A program made the position numbers and the translations under genes. This document shows positions 48,601 to 62,156 of a DNA stretch of 64,000 nucleotides, piece by piece. The stretch lies in assembly GCA_027382625.1 (NCBI GenBank), contig JAJKFJ010021903.1:1-64000 (forward strand), given 5' to 3'. The DNA is from Tetmemena sp. SeJ-2015. Taxonomy: Eukaryota; Ciliophora; Spirotrichea; Sporadotrichida; Oxytrichidae. The stretch's first letter is position 1. Every line of letters starts with the position of its first letter. Below the pieces are notes generated by a model that did not search any database, was not told the origin of the DNA, and saw only the letters and a program-made list of their open reading frames with translations.

Positions 48601-51600
48601 CCTCTATGTCTTGCTTGAAAGATACTTTGTCAACTACATTTACAATCAGTAGCACTACTGCAGTGATAAGCATAACGAAGAAGAAAACGTTCAAAGCTCT
48701 TTTGAGTCTGATGATAAGTGGAGGCATGCCCTTCAGCTATGTTATCTCCTTGATGTCTCTAATCGCTTGAAACTGTTTGTCGTTTCGGGAAGTCTAACTT
48801 GAAGTGATGCTACTCTGGGATCCAATATCTCCTATGCCTCCATTCCCGTCTCCAAGTGAATCCTCCTGGCCACTTAGATAAAGTCCTATTGACATTTATT
48901 TCTAAGCTAGTTCAGGGTGAGTACCAACTCCATTTAGAACGTCCTAGCTTTTCATATTGTAAACTTATTGATGAAATCAATGAGAAATTCTTTCTCGCTT
49001 TCTTACTTTTAAGGTTTAGTTGTTGCTTGAAGAGTGGACTGTATGTGAAAATAATTTGCTAGCCATCAAAGGACCCATGCTAGCTTCAGTGTGAAAAGAT
49101 CACATGCAATTCTTTTATTTTAAAAGTGAACAGGAATGGCTACCACCTCATAGTGTTGTTAATCTACTGAGCTAAACTTGTTCAACTAATTCACAATATA
49201 TTATTCTTTAAATTTTAACTAATTATAACTCAAAATTTAGGAAAGAAAGCACTGAACTTCCCTTCTAGTTTATATTAAATTCCTTCAATTATTCGTATGA
49301 TTTATATTTTCCTGTAGTTTATTGTTTTTGATCCTGACGAATATGCGCATGATGATGGGCGGAGAATGCTAATTCAAGAACATCTTCTTGCTATCTACAG
49401 CAGGGAAGCGTTTTAAGTTGCCCAGCCCCACTCCTTGTGAAGGAGTGTTTTCCTAGTACAAGTCAAGCTGATTCTGGATCTAAGACTTAAAGAAATATAA
49501 ACCTCTTGTTTAGAATCTCCATCAGGTGACCTTTGTCCAGCTGGTATTCTACTCCGTTCTAGAAATTATCGAATCTTTCAAAGTCTAAGCCCATAAACAG
49601 AGAAAGCAATTCGCATAATGAAATTATGTAACACCTGACTTAGGGAGAGACCGTTTTCTATCATCTTGTGACCTATATTCAAAAAGTTCTGGCATTCTTC
49701 TGAGGCCGAGTCTATTCTGCCGAATCTGTCCACCAGGAATACAAACACTTGGAATTTAAATTCAAGTAGTGGGTTTTAATCAATTACTTATTCACTTGGT
49801 TGTAGTTGAGTTTGGTCTCTTCGAGTTCAAATTCTCTTCGCATCTTCACCAGTGTGATAAAGCGCAGATCGTGAGAGAGATCCATCATGGGAATTAGACA
49901 AAGAGTAATGGCTTTTACTTTAATGTTGGAATAGTCTTGATTGTGACTGGAACTATATAGCCAGCCTTGACCTTGATCCAGCTCTCTATAATGATCCTAC
50001 TGCTAGTCTTCTCATTCTTTTGCAGAAAGCCCAGGATCTTCTCGTCGTGGGTACTTGCTATGATGAATGGTTGCATGTTCTTTATCGTGGGGATTAAATA
50101 AATCACCATATAAATTATATTATCCAAAAGTTTAAGCTTGATAAGAAGTAATAATGACATTCTATTTCAATTTAATAATTTAGTATAAGGATGTCCTCAA
50201 TCTTATAGCCTGTGAACTACAGAAACTTAGAATTTGCAAACTCGATCCTGTCTAGTGCTTTGGGAGAGCAACTGACATTGAAGATCAGCTCTTAGCTCTT
50301 GATCTTGTTCTCAGTCACTTCCTCAATAATCTAACTCAAATATGAAATACACATTCACATGCTCTAAATAATCTTTGGAGCCCTTTTGCTGCTGGAGCTT
50401 GATACTGTTGAGCAGAGACTGTCCTTTCTGCTGGAGAGATTCAGCCTCCAATTCAAACCCCATCACTTGCTCGCAGAATCTGGCCAGTACAATTAGCAGC
50501 TCGGCATTCAAATACTATCCCTCTATCTCTTGGTACTAGATAAATTATAGTATGCGCAAATCTCAAAGCATTTATAATACTTAGTCCATATCTGTATGTA
50601 GTCAGTGGAGACCTTATCCATCATGTCGCACATGGGAAGTATCTTATAGCTCTTGTTTGCACTCTACTTCCAGAGGTTATCCTACTAAGTCAGTCACCTT
50701 CGAAATGTCAACTATGAATCTCTGGAAACTCCGCTCGAACTTTAACTAGTTCTGGATGAACAGTTTCTCTGAGTTCTTTTTGAATTTATCCACAGATAAA
50801 TAATTTAAGTTATCATTTCATCGAATTTATCCTTGTTGTTGAGCTTATTTATCAAAAATTTCTTCAAGTAAGCCAAGATAAACTCCTACTTCATTCAAAA
50901 AAAATCTAATTGGGAATTCCAAATTTAATATCGATTGTTGATAGAAAATTATTTATTAGATTAAAATTAATGATTGAGAGCTTTTGGAGGGAGTGCTGAA
51001 GCTGCAGGATCTTGAAAAAGGCTCTATAGCTTTGGTTCTTCAGGAAAATGTCAACGCAAATTTTGAGGAACTAAAGCTGAGTGTCTGACTTTCCATTCTC
51101 TTCAATTTCTGAGTTTATTAACAAGATAACAGTGCTTAGAAATTAAAAGCAAAACACATTTAAAAATACAAAGAGATAAACTTTTGAATGCTTTGAAGTT
51201 TGAGAAGCTAACGTTTTTCGAAGTCTCTCGGATTTTCATTGATCATCATATCCATATCTTCCAAGAATTAAATGGACTATTACTTCTCATCTGAGTTAAT
51301 TATATGTGAGAACTGAGACATGTAGAACTCCTGTTGAATAGGCGAGAACAAATTCAAGTCTTGATAAATTATCTGCTGCTCCTTCTCAGGAATATAATGA
51401 CCGTACTACTAATCTTCTAAATTGTTGAAACTGGAGGGAGCATTGATTGTTTCTCTGGGGAAAGTCTCTGAGGGCAGGTTATCTCCGTTCCCCTGAGTAT
51501 TATTCTGCATAGACTTCGCATTTCTCAAATCCCTTTCGTTGACACTAGCTAATTGAGCTCCACCTTTGCGGTGAGTATTTCCAAAGTCATTGAGAACCTG

Positions 51601-53776
51601 CACCTGAGTTGGATAATGCCTCCTATCAGCAGCTATCTTAGCTTACCTTTGTGAATTATCGTAGTTCGCATCGTTCACAGCATGTAGCAAATCATTACCA
51701 TCTATGTCTCTATGATTGCTCTAACTCAACTCTTAAACACTGTTGGTGTTGCCTTCATTGCTCTAGCCACCTGGGTCTTTGCGATTGGAGGCCTGAGGGA
51801 GTGCTAGCATCTAGGTTTCGGACTAATTTTGAAGTGGACCGTAGGATAGTTGCTGATATGACTCTAAGGCAGCGTTTTACTTGTAAAGCCTGGAGCTGAT
51901 GTTCTAAATCTCATGGAGTCTGAACTGACAGCACTGGCATGAGGACATGTTGCAGTTCTGCTTGTGCTGAATCAAAACTACATATAGTTGCTAAAGGTAA
52001 AATTAATTAAGAATGATCCAAGACTGCAAGGAGATGACCATATCCAATTTGCTGCGAGCGGAAAGTCGAATCAGCTCAACTAGCTGAATCTTAAAGTCCT
52101 TGATGGATTTAGTGGGTTTGAGGAATTAATCAATAAATATGCATTAGACTTAACAAAGATGATGATGATGTTTCACTCTTCTTATTTAGGAAGGTCTTTT
52201 GAACTTACTGGATCCTTATCTTATAGAAGCAGATGAGCAGCAGAACCAGAGTAACTGCAAAAACTACATCAAAGGACACTTTTCCCCTGCCTAGATATAG
52301 AATTGCCTTCAACACTGCGAATATGTAAACTTAGATATACACTTTAAACCGTAATAAGTTGCTAGCTTTATTAAATATAGATAAGAATCCAATAAAAAAT
52401 AGTAAGCTTACATTTCTTAATTTGATCTCTTTTATTCATTCTTCAAACATAATAATAATTGAAAATATTTAATTAAGAACGAAAATGAGATAACAACTAG
52501 CTGCTAAAGTGAAACCTAAATGCACATTCAGATCAATAAAAAAAGGTAACCTTTTTTGCTCATTTCTAGGAAGAAGCTATATCTGAAGAGGTAAACCATA
52601 TCATATATAATTAATTTACATTTATGAATTAGGGTTTAATAACTTGGAGCAAGGAGATATAACGGCAATAGACAGGATCATCTATAATTAAATGTCTCAA
52701 TGGAGTTTGCAGATATAGCTTTCAAAAAATTAAGGGAAAATTATAAAAATCTTAAAAATTGTTCCATTTTTAAAAAGGTTTTAATTTTTTTGAAAAAGTA
52801 ATTTTGAAAAATAAAAAATTCTTCCTTATATTAGAAGTAGTTTAGATGTAGGCGAGAGTTAGGCCAGAGGAAACAAAAGCAGTATCTACGAGCACAGAGT
52901 AGAAAGGAATCTGGAAAAGGTTCACTAAGAAGTAGAAGGTCTGCACTACGCTCACAAAAATGAAGAGTATGATGTCTACTGTTTACGAATTGTGGTCGAA
53001 GATTAGCATCAGACTGTGATATATATTCTCCATATTTCGTTTTATTTGTTTATAACTGTATATGGCGTTGTTAACGTATCTGATTATATCAATAGAGGCG
53101 AAAGGCCTACTCCAAGGAATCTGCTTATTTGGGAAAAAGCAGAAGATGAAGTTTTATAAAGATGGGAATATAATTTTCTCATTTTCTTAAAGTGTTCAGT
53201 AAAGAGATAGAGTGAAACTTAAACCAGTAGTGTTAAAATTGAAATCGCCAAGTGGTAAACTTAAATATCCCCTGAGAAGGAATTCAAAATGCCCAATCTG
53301 AAAGTCTGAATAGCATCTTTTAAATTCCTATTGTGAATGAGTGATTTAAATATGCACCACTAAAATAGGAACCATGAGGAAAGTGTTGTTGACTTTGAGT
53401 ACTGCGATTATTGACTTTCGAAAGGTGAGCCTGAAGAAGTTTTATGACTCTCCCTTTGTGAGCACCACTATCAGTAACATGCAAAGTGTGATAAGTATAT
53501 AAGCCGCAACTGCGTACAGCAAGTTAGCTATAGTTGCCTAGTTCTAGATGAAGGGTAAGCCGCTCGAACTCTTGGACCCACCCGAGAAGTGGAAAATATA
53601 GGCTATACCATACGAGCCCTTAACGATTGTGTCTATGAGTAGGAACATCAGATTTTAAATTAAATATGCTTTGAAAATATAATTAACATGAGGAAGGGCA
53701 CTGTGGTGACTATATTATGATCAAGCATCTCGATGCAGGCCTCGAAGATCTGCTTCTGAAAATCTCTCGTTCTCAT
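45644..53776 (-). CDS. Giant PAS-domain multi-pass membrane protein (TmcB/TmcC-like)
   Basis: ATG 53776 (MRTRDFQKQIFEACIEMLDH) opens a region with about six membrane spans (LLYAVAAYILITLCMLLIVV, VVFAVTLVLLLICFYKI). A Cys cluster (HKQNCNMSSCQCCQF), a helical region, and a PAS-type domain (LDRIEFANSKFLQFTGYKIE) follow, then VFVFLVDRFGRIDSASEE. Next come a span (FFFVMLITAVVLLIV), an ectodomain and a span (FTIVCVVVVALASALLL). Then there is an acidic linker (LLEDDEDEDGEE), another span pair (IIIVLTFGLCAMYVGSYVLA and MFTIFIAFLLVTW), and a basic tail ending at TGA 45644. This order is known to me from large ciliate PAS/TPR membrane proteins. The function in those is largely unknown, with sensing inferred. 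Many introns and IESs are unresolved. The linker (47177-47653) has its own ATG and might be a separate gene. Confidence 0.6.
47700..47775. other. Homopolymer-rich island inside the giant PAS gene
   Basis: CCCCCC, AAAAAAA and CCCGG runs break the frame after GYLSQKRMIINHNP. Same character as the other islands. Confidence 0.5.
52735..52835. other. Homopolymer-rich island inside the giant PAS gene
   Basis: A and T runs of four to seven bases follow one another between two membrane-span exons. It could be an IES or intron with artefactual sequence. Confidence 0.45.
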
Positions 53777-54072
53777 AATTGATGAATATGATTATAAATT
53801 TTTACTACTTGATTTGAATTTTCTACTTTTAGCTTAACACCTCATCCTCCTATTAAGAAGGTTATTTAAATGAAAATACTCAAATTGGTATCCTATCTTA
53901 TTGTGATAAGCTTGATTAGAAAGTAAACATTATATTATGCTAAATTAGTTATTATCAGAAATCTGAATCAGACCATTACTACAAGTCTTCAAAAGCAAGT
54001 CTCTCCCCTTTGGCTAATTAAATGTCAGCCTTAGGCAGGACATTTTTACCTACACTTAAGCCTGAATTGAGT

Positions 54073-56787
54073 TCATCTTATTAGTTTGTAATTTAATTAT
54101 CTTTCTGCTCCTCTCTTTACTTGCTATCTTGTCCCTTAGTGGGCAAAAGCGGAATTGACAGCCTATTCAAGGCTCTTCAAGTAGACTTGTCGAGAACCAA
54201 TTTAAGAAAGTTGCTAACTAGATTTGTCATCTGCTTTTAAGTCCCGCTTTTTAGACTACTTACTGCTCACAGGTGCATAATCATCCTTGATTTCCCCCTC
54301 CTCTAACTCTGAATCTTACTCTCTGACTTTGCGTTTTTTCTTTCTATCAATATTTCTATATAAAAAACGATAATTTTATTAAATATGATGATTAAAAATA
54401 TTATTTTAAGATATTTGTGGCTAAAATAAGTTTTAAGGAAACAATTTCTAAATAAGTTAAGTTTTAAATTCTGCTTTCTATCCTAGATTTAGTCTGTGGT
54501 CTCGCTTATCTAAGAAACAGTTCTTGCAAAAAACTTGCCAAGAAAATGAATTGTTATCCCTCTGATTATTAGAGTTGATTGAAGAAGGATTTTTATTTTT
54601 TCCACTTAGTCGGGCGGCATATTACTCAAAGAACTCACTGTCCTTCTTTTTAGCGTCGTCTTATTTCCGAGATTGGTTTATCACCTCTCGTAGATTAAGC
54701 CTCTGTGCTGGAGCAGGGGGTTCAACTTACTGTTAGATGCTGTCAGCTGCTATTTGCTTTTTATTGATGGATGCCAAACTACTCTAGGAAAGCTATTTCC
54801 TCAGACTGAAGTCATTTAACTGCGTACTCGTCCGTTCCTAGGACTTACTCTAGATATTATATTTTTGTGCTTGGAAATTCTCACTTGGCCTTGGAATGCT
54901 TTAAGATCTAGAGTGCTGCTACCGCTCTTCTCTTTGACTCAGAATACTAAACAAAATATTAGTTTTACAGGAGGATAGTTTAAGAGTTAGCAAATTAAGG
55001 GAATACTTACTCAGATAAGATTGCTTCATTTGAATAAAAAAAAGTTATTTTTAGATTTATGCAAAAAAATCATAAAAGCAAATATAATTGAAAAACGGTA
55101 AAAATAATTAAAGGTGAGTTTCCAACTAAGAAGATTTTTAAAATAAAGTTTATCTTACAGATCCAATATTTGAGCTTTTACTTGATCTATGTAAATCATA
55201 TCCAACAACAATACGAATGAACAGCATTCCTCAGTTGAGCTTGAGCCGTAATAAATAAACTCTAATACGATTTTTTAAACCCAAAAAAGTTTTACGAAGG
55301 AAAAAAATTTCCAAAAAATATATGCTTATCGAACTAACTAAAGGCTTTAAAGAATATAATTTTTTAAATATCTCCAATAGTTGATAAAATTTTATTTATA
55401 ATTCTTTTTAGTTTATCTTTGCACTATAATTTGCAAGCTTTATTATAAAAATAAGATGATAGGATGATTCAACCCGGAGATATTGAGATTTAAATTCACC
55501 TAGATAATTTGATTCTAAGCTTCTACATTAGATTATGAAACTATAGTTGGCTGAGTTTCGATGATTTTTTATTATTCTTAATAGGCTTTAGTTAATCTGC
55601 ATTTTTGCTACTTCGTCGGCCTAACTATCGAGCCTTTAAGGTCGGATCATCTCTATGTTTTCACTATGAGGCATTATCTCACTACCAATATAGCTTTTTG
55701 AACCTGAATCATGGAGACTACCACGATCTTCTCTATCTATCTCATTTGAAATTTCATTTCTTTACTTTTTGTTTCTCTTCTTCCTCTCTCTGGATTTCAC
55801 GTTCTTGAGCCTTCTTCTCTCTTAGACCTTTCCTGCTCTTCCTCTTATTAATTTCTACTAAAATAATAGTTCTACTGATACTTACTACTGCTACTTCTCT
55901 TCCTCCTCCACTTATTGTTGATAGGCAGGGTACTTTTGCTCCTCTCATTAGTAGTTATTGATTTACTACTGTTGTTCTCTTCTTTAATTTTACCTTATCC
56001 GTGCTCTTTCTCTCCTGTTTCCTCTCTGTCCATCGTCTAAGATGATCTAGCTATCGTAAATGCTCTCGTCAAAGCTGTCCCTTCTTATCTATCTGGGTGG
56101 ATTGCCGTTTCTTCTAGGGTAACTACTAGTTCATTTCTCTCAGCTGACATCATTTCAGGTTCTTTTAAAAGAATAGAAAAATACTTTAAAAAAATAATTT
56201 AGAGGTTCTAAAAAGTCCCAGTTGTTATTGCCATCATTCAGTTAACCACCGAACTCCTGATTGAAATCTACTGCCTACTGCGGAAGGAAGTCATCATTAT
56301 TGTAATATATAGCTCCCTCATCTGAACTTGACGAAGAATCGCCACAATCTATGCCTATTTCGCGAAGCTATTAATTAGCAAATTCCTTGAATTTATTTTC
56401 AATATTATAGTCTCTCTATGCCCAATCTTCAAATTCATTGATTCTTGCACTTCCTAATCATAATCCATAGCATTCTCATCACCATAGTCATTAAAATCAG
56501 GTACCACTTCTTGTCCATAGTAATAATCATCATACATTTCTTAGTCCTCTTGAGCTCTCTCATTTTCAATTATTAACTTAGAGATGAGGAAAGTTTTTCT
56601 TATCATTACAATCAATGTCTTCAAAGTCGTCTGAGATCAGATCCATCACTCTAAACTTAGGAGGGCGGTAGGCTGACTTATAATCTTTTCTAACTTGGTT
56701 TAGTTTGATTGAATAATTAGGGAATAAAGTGAGACTTCGCACTCTCAAAGACTTATTTCCATTCATCTTTGAATGTCTGTATTGCAC
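54073..56787 (-). CDS. Hypothetical acidic and Arg/Gln-rich protein
   Basis: Minus-strand blocks are: MNGNKSLRVRSLTLFPNYSI, YKSAYRPPKFRVMDLISDDF (56680), EMYDDYYYGQEVVPDFNDYG, INEFEDWAQRDYNIENKFKE, DCGDSSSSSDEGAIYYNNDD (56330), FDESIYDSQIILDDGQRG, a Glu/Lys/Arg stretch (REKKAQEREIQREEEEKQK), TSTQLNDFSLRKQLSQSS, APAQRLNLREVINQSRKQDD, FCKNCFLDKRDHRLNLG and DRKKKRKVREQDSELEEGE, ending with TGA near 54073. The composition suggests a disordered nuclear protein. One short CxxC pair is present. It may be the continuation of the RING gene upstream on the same strand. Introns, IESs and frame slips are unresolved. An AT-run island lies at 55265-55335. Confidence 0.45.
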
Positions 56788-56829
56788 AAATATTAATTTA
56801 GTGGTAGAAAAAAGGAATTATAGAGAATA

Positions 56830-57804
56830 ATTTAAATTCAAGAATGATATTCTCTGAATTGCTCTTGCTAAGATTTGTTATCTTTTCAACTAGAGATTCA
56901 AAGTTTATGAAGTTGAATTTATTAGCATCATTCGATCTCCCATATCTTCAATAATCCGTAACAATATAAATCATTTTTATAAAAGCATGTTCATCTTCTT
57001 GGTATTTCTTGTATGATCTCAAATAATCTCCTTTAATATCTCTGGCTGAATTTGATCAGCTTCTTCTCTCACAGCACTCAGCAATTAAAGATCAACTTGG
57101 AGTGCTCCATACATCTAATCTGAGATCTTCTTTTCTTATCAAACATTTAATTTTAGCATTACGATTTTTTGTTTTCAATAGTTTATTTAACCTTTTGGGC
57201 GAGGAGTGGCACAGTTTAAATTTGTTGCTTTGCCTCCAGTTATTTCTGATAATAGTTATCTTAGTGGTTTGCGCTCAAGCAAGAATGGCGTCTGAAGGAT
57301 TTAGAGCCTCTATATTCTTTTTTGCAGTCTCTGCAATAAAAATTTGCATTTTCCAGGAGATTCCTAAGCAATAATTCAATAATATCATAATTGAAAATTA
57401 AATTACATTAGTTGGAATTATAAAGCAAGATATTAGCTGGTTGGAAAAACTGTGGCTCAAGTGTTTGCGGGTGTTCTTAGCACCTGAGGATGCAGTTGCT
57501 TCCTTGCGGCCTATTCCCTTTTTGTTGATGTATTCTAGGATGCATTTGAAGCAGGCAGTCTTTTGGCAGACTGAGCAGGCCAGGGGATCTTCCAGCAAAC
57601 AGGTGCAGATCTGGCACACTAGGTAATCTCTGCATAGGCTGGGCACCTCATCAGGGTCGAGCACCAGTTTCTATATGTTTTCTATTTCACCCAGTGCTAT
57701 AATAAATATCCATATAATTAGAGAGACGATGATAATCCTTAAATATGAAGTGCTTCCAACCTCACATCGTTAGTATGGTTTTGATAGTCCTATTTCGTAT
57801 TCAT
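56830..57804 (-). CDS. RING/zinc-finger protein, probable E3 ubiquitin ligase
   Basis: A candidate start at 57804 gives MNTKQDYQNHTNDVRLEALH. After an AT-rich break, LGEIENIQKLVLDPDEVP leads into the finger: CRDYLVCQICTCLLEDP, LACSVCQKTACFKCILEYIN and, one base out of frame, SNCILRCQEHPQTLEP. The Cys spacing (CxxC, CxxC, CxxC, CxxxC) fits a RING. A second zinc-binding stretch reads FYCRDCKKEYRGSKSFRRH. C-terminal blocks are KGDYLRSYKKYQEDEHAFIK and NFESLVEKITNLSKSN, with an in-frame TGA between them. RING proteins of this build usually transfer ubiquitin. The substrate is unknown. The gene may continue into 56787-54073. Confidence 0.6.
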
Positions 57805-58540
57805 TATATCCACAAAAGTATTTTATGTTTTTGGCTTCCGGAATATTTGTTGCCTCTTTCAATTATTCTTCATTTCAATAAGTTTTATAAAATTCACACA
57901 CACATATTTAAAAAGCTTACTTAAATTTTGATTGAGAACCGTAATTGAATACATTTAGAGCGAAGTTTATTTAAGATTGAATAAGTAAAGCTAAAATGAA
58001 TAGATTCAACTCCATAAATTAATTACATTTTAAGACCATATCGTTATTAGAAATAAAAAAAGCATTAATATCCAACAATATAATTAATTTTAGAAATAGA
58101 TCATTTTGTTAAGTTCCTTTTATTGCGCATATTGATTACTACTGAAGACACAAATAAAAGAATGGAGAAAAGAATAAACAACCCACAATAAACTAAAATA
58201 AACTTTAAAAAGGTAAACATGGAATAAAATCACCACTAGATTCTCCAAACCTCCCAATAGCAAATATTCACATCCCTTTAAACGCAGCAGTTTGGATTTC
58301 AACAATCACAGTCTATCTTCGACTAAGGCGCAAAGAGTGGCTCAAACTGAATGCAGTAAAAACTTCAAAGCATACCACAAGGGGTAAAGCTAGATGCAAT
58401 ATCAAGATTTGGAGGCTTCCTTCAAAATATTTTCCATGTTATATTTTGATTTAAACTTCCCAAAAGTTTGATGGAAACGTTATGCAGTACTCCCAATCAT
58501 AATCATTCCAAAGCAATCTTTTTTAAGACTATAATCATCA
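57805..58540. other. AT-rich divergent intergenic region
   Basis: It lies between a minus-strand start and a plus-strand gene. No coding signal was accepted, although 58310-58440 is somewhat less AT-rich. Confidence 0.5.
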
Positions 58541-58559
58541 TCCTTGCTTTAGAGTTAGG

Positions 58560-61500
58560 ATTAGCAGCAGCAGCTCCTGAAGAGTAAAGTAAGAGTGGGA
58601 GGAGGAGGCTAGCTTACGCTCCCTAGATCTCTACTCCCTGTGCAACTATAGACTAGCACTTAGACATCTGCAGGTCCTTAAATTCCCTAAAGTCTTCATG
58701 GCTTAAATCTAATTTCCTAAAATGCCTAGCCAGTGCGACAGTTAAATTAAATACCCATCCCTGCCAAGAAAAAGATAGCGATAATTATAAACACTTCCAT
58801 TTAAATTATTCTCTGACTATCTCAATACGCAAAACTTTTCTTTCCATTATGTTTTGAGATAAAGCCTGGAGTTCCACCCGCGAGAGTACAGAAGCGGAAG
58901 AACTACGATTCAAGGACTGTGGATCCATTCCCGAAGAGAACAGTTTCAGTGTTGCTAAATTCCGACACCCTTAGAGATTTAAGAGTGTTCCTTCTATTTG
59001 ACAATAACTACGATTGCATTCGTTATGTGGATATTATCACAATTATAGAAAGTGATGAAGAAGTATTAAGGATCATAATATTTTGAAATTGAACTATCAC
59101 AAAGAAGCCTTAAGAGGATCCTCAAATGTTAAGAGCAGCCAAGGAATTACTCAATTCAAGAGAAGGGAGGAGTACTCCAGAGAGGAATCCGCAGATGAGA
59201 GAGGTCAAGTTTAAGACTGGGCTCTCATAAGACGGCAATAACCTCATAGAGGAATAAAAAGTTTCTTCTACACCAAACTAAATAATTCAATATCTTGATA
59301 GCGATGATTTTCATTTTTGAAAGTTAAATGCTTGGAGAAAGCACATTAACCGAGTAACTGAGATAGCAGCATATAGGTGTTGTCGAAAACAAAGGAAATC
59401 TTATAAAGCAACCGTAACTCCAAGGTTTAGACTCGGTCGCTAGTACTCTTTATCAGCTCACACAAGATTAATACAATTTATAATTCTCTCACTTCTCTTA
59501 ATGAACTTTAGATTAATAAGAAGGAGATCATATTGAATAGCAGAAGGAGGAGCAATTAAACACTAGAGATAAGAGGAGGATAGTTAATGCGAGAGTATCT
59601 TTCCAGTTGCAAATTATTTAATTAATAGAGTTTTAATTATTCTCTAATGCAAGAGAGCGATGAGATGTAAATCATTGAAGTCTAAGGAGATCAGGATTCG
59701 TACTAAGATACTCTTTCACCTCAAGTGCTTGAAGAAGCCAAGTATCAACACGGCTCACCAGTCATGTAAAATAACAACTCAGAGTAGCTCAGACCAGAAG
59801 ATCTTCAGACTTTAAAAATAAATGCCTTGCTCTAATTTCTAATTGATCAGAGACTCATCGTCTGAGGCCAAGAAGAAATCCAAATACATATTCTATTTTA
59901 AGTAATCAAATCCTTCAATCAAAGACCCTTCAAACTTCTTAGAACAGTATGTATTGAACAATAGTCCATAAAAAGGAGCAGAGGCTAAGAAAAGCAAGAG
60001 GTAAAGTGTGGATGACAGTCTAGAATTCATACAGAGGAAAATGTACACCAAAGATATGAACCACTATTTTACAGATTTAGACACGCTCATTAAGCATAAT
60101 TTAAAATGCTACTTACTTAAGGCAGAATTAATAAGAAGATTTTGATTTGTGATTGAGGGTATGAACTAAGTCTATTACTCTGACGACCCTCAGGATTTGC
60201 AAGCTCTTCTCTCGCCTAACAGACTTAACCCATAATTCCAAGAAGGTTTCAAGCATCTATTTTTAGTGATAAACTTATTCTATCTTCTGATTGAAATCTT
60301 TACTCTTTGAACGGAGAGTTGCTTAAATTTGGCTTTGAAGAAGTGAGTGAGCTCGATGACTATGTGTTCCTAACTGACGAGGCTACTTATCAACTGAACA
60401 GTTTGAAGCACTAAAATTATTTCCTACCCTCATTTTGTAATTATTGAAGCTGCTTTATTTCATAACTAACTTCCACCAGTTCATAAAACGCGCTGGCAAT
60501 AATCCACAGAATCTGCAGGCACTAAATGCAGTAGGCTAGTTAACCAACTCTTAAGGGTAGTAGTATCTCACTGTCAATACAAGCAACCCCAACACTTCTT
60601 TGGATCTCTATATATGCAAAAAGTATTTCTAATTTCAATTGATCTATCCCTTGGTGGGTATGAGGGAAGTGAGATGCATAACTAGTCGCTGATAAGCAGC
60701 CAACTTAACATTACTAATCAGTAAGCTTCACTCTTCGGCCTAGAAAGTAAGCGCAAGAAGAAGCAAATGATATTCCGCAAGATAACCTTAAAACTTATGA
60801 TAAGGAGAATTTATCTTTTGGCAACATATATTTTTACTTCATTCAATTGGTTTAAGCATCAAGACCAGGCAGTTTGATCCTACTCTAGTCATTATAAAGG
60901 GAAATTAAAATGAGTTCGATCTAATACAAAGAAACAAAGACTTACTGCAAAAGAGGAGAGTGGAGGAGGAGATGAACGCGCATGATGACACAGCTATCAT
61001 CATTCAAATGAGTCAGATGTTCAATGATCCAGAGAAGATGAAAGTGCACATTTCATTATAGACATCTGCATATCATCATTGTATTTACCTCTTTCTCTTA
61101 TAAAGTGTATTAGAAGGAGGTTGTGACTCTCAAAGGAAGCTTAAATGCTCCTTTGAAAGCCCGTTCTCTGAGCACCATGCCCACACTTCCCTCCCTTCCC
61201 TCTGCCTTACAAAAAGACATAGGCAATTGCAGGGGCTTATTCCAGTAAAACAACGTAAACTCTCCTGACTTCATAGCAAGTCAGAATAAAGCACTCGAGA
61301 GGACCAAGAACATCATATCATCATATCATTTCATCAGACAGTTTTTATTTTATCATGATGAGAATACAGTAAAGAAAGCAGAAGGAGGCTATTGAAGGTG
61401 TGAGGGATATCAATAACTCAAGAGAAGAGAACAACAGCATGAGTAGAACTAAACCCTTCCTACTTTCCTAACATCCTCTAACCTCAAGAGACTAAACTTA

Positions 61501-62040
61501 GACGCTAGAAACTTATTTTCTTATTTTTCAGAAGCTCCTCTCATACTAGGGAAGCTAAAGAAGCTTCCAGTAAAGACAAACGAGTACCAGCCAGGCAATA
61601 TCATTTAAAATCTGAACTTGAAAGAGAGTATGGAACACTTCTCAAAGTACTACAACTCTTCTCATTTCGAAACAAGGCTGCAGACGATCGTCAACAGTAG
61701 CAAACAAAGTTTATGATGAGGATGATTTAAATTGTAACAGTAGTAAAACGTCCAACATCACTCATAGAACTATGCAGCAGAGGATGCTTGCTCGAGATAT
61801 GAGCTCCAAGTAACTCTAATCCAGAGCGATGAAAGCCTAGAACGAGATAGATCTCAAGATTGAATATCAGCAAGAGGAGAAGTTCAAAAATATTCTACAC
61901 TTATTTTAAAGTCTGTGCTGCCTGTAAATTTAACTCAGAGATAGAACTCATCTCAATTGTCAAAAATAGCATGAGTTAGACTAAGACCACACTAAATCTA
62001 CACGCCTCATCTCAATCATCATTTGAGCATCATCACGATT
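58560..62040 (+). CDS. Long hypothetical gene, Gln/Ser-rich with coiled-coil stretches
   Basis: Plus-strand blocks in order are: GQLTLPRSLLPVQLQTSTQ, IKPGVPPARVQKRKNYDSR and DPFPKRTVSVLLNSDTLRDL (58860-58990), MLRAAKELLNSREGRSTPER, EMQIIEVQGDQDSYQDTLSP, DPSNFLEQYVLNNSPQKG, MYTKDMNHYFTDLDTLIKHN, YYSDDPQDLQALLSPNR, LKFGFEEVSELDDYVFLTDE, LLYFITNFHQFIKRAGNNP, DLLQKRRVEEEMNAHDDTAI, SPDFIASQNKALERTKN, NLNLKESMEHFSKYYNSSH and MLARDMSSKQLQSRAMKAQN. No domain is recognised. Blocks are separated by 20-150 bp AT-rich segments that change frame, as expected of introns or IESs. The start (58560-58722) and end are uncertain. Confidence 0.5.
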
Positions 62041-62156
62041 CATTTTTTTAATTATTTCTTCTCTACCTGAAGAGGAGAGCTCTTGTCAAAAATAGCAGAG
62101 TTATAAGCACACAAATACAGGGCCCCGAATCTTATAGATTTGAGCATCATCACGAT
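61957..62156 (+). repeat. Imperfect local duplication
   Basis: TTGTCAAAAATAGCA is at 61957-61971 and 62083-62097. ATTTGAGCATCATCACGAT is at 62021-62039 and 62138-62156. The offsets differ (126 and 117), so the second copy carries a small deletion. The first copy overlaps the end of the long plus-strand gene; the second is non-coding. Confidence 0.8.
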
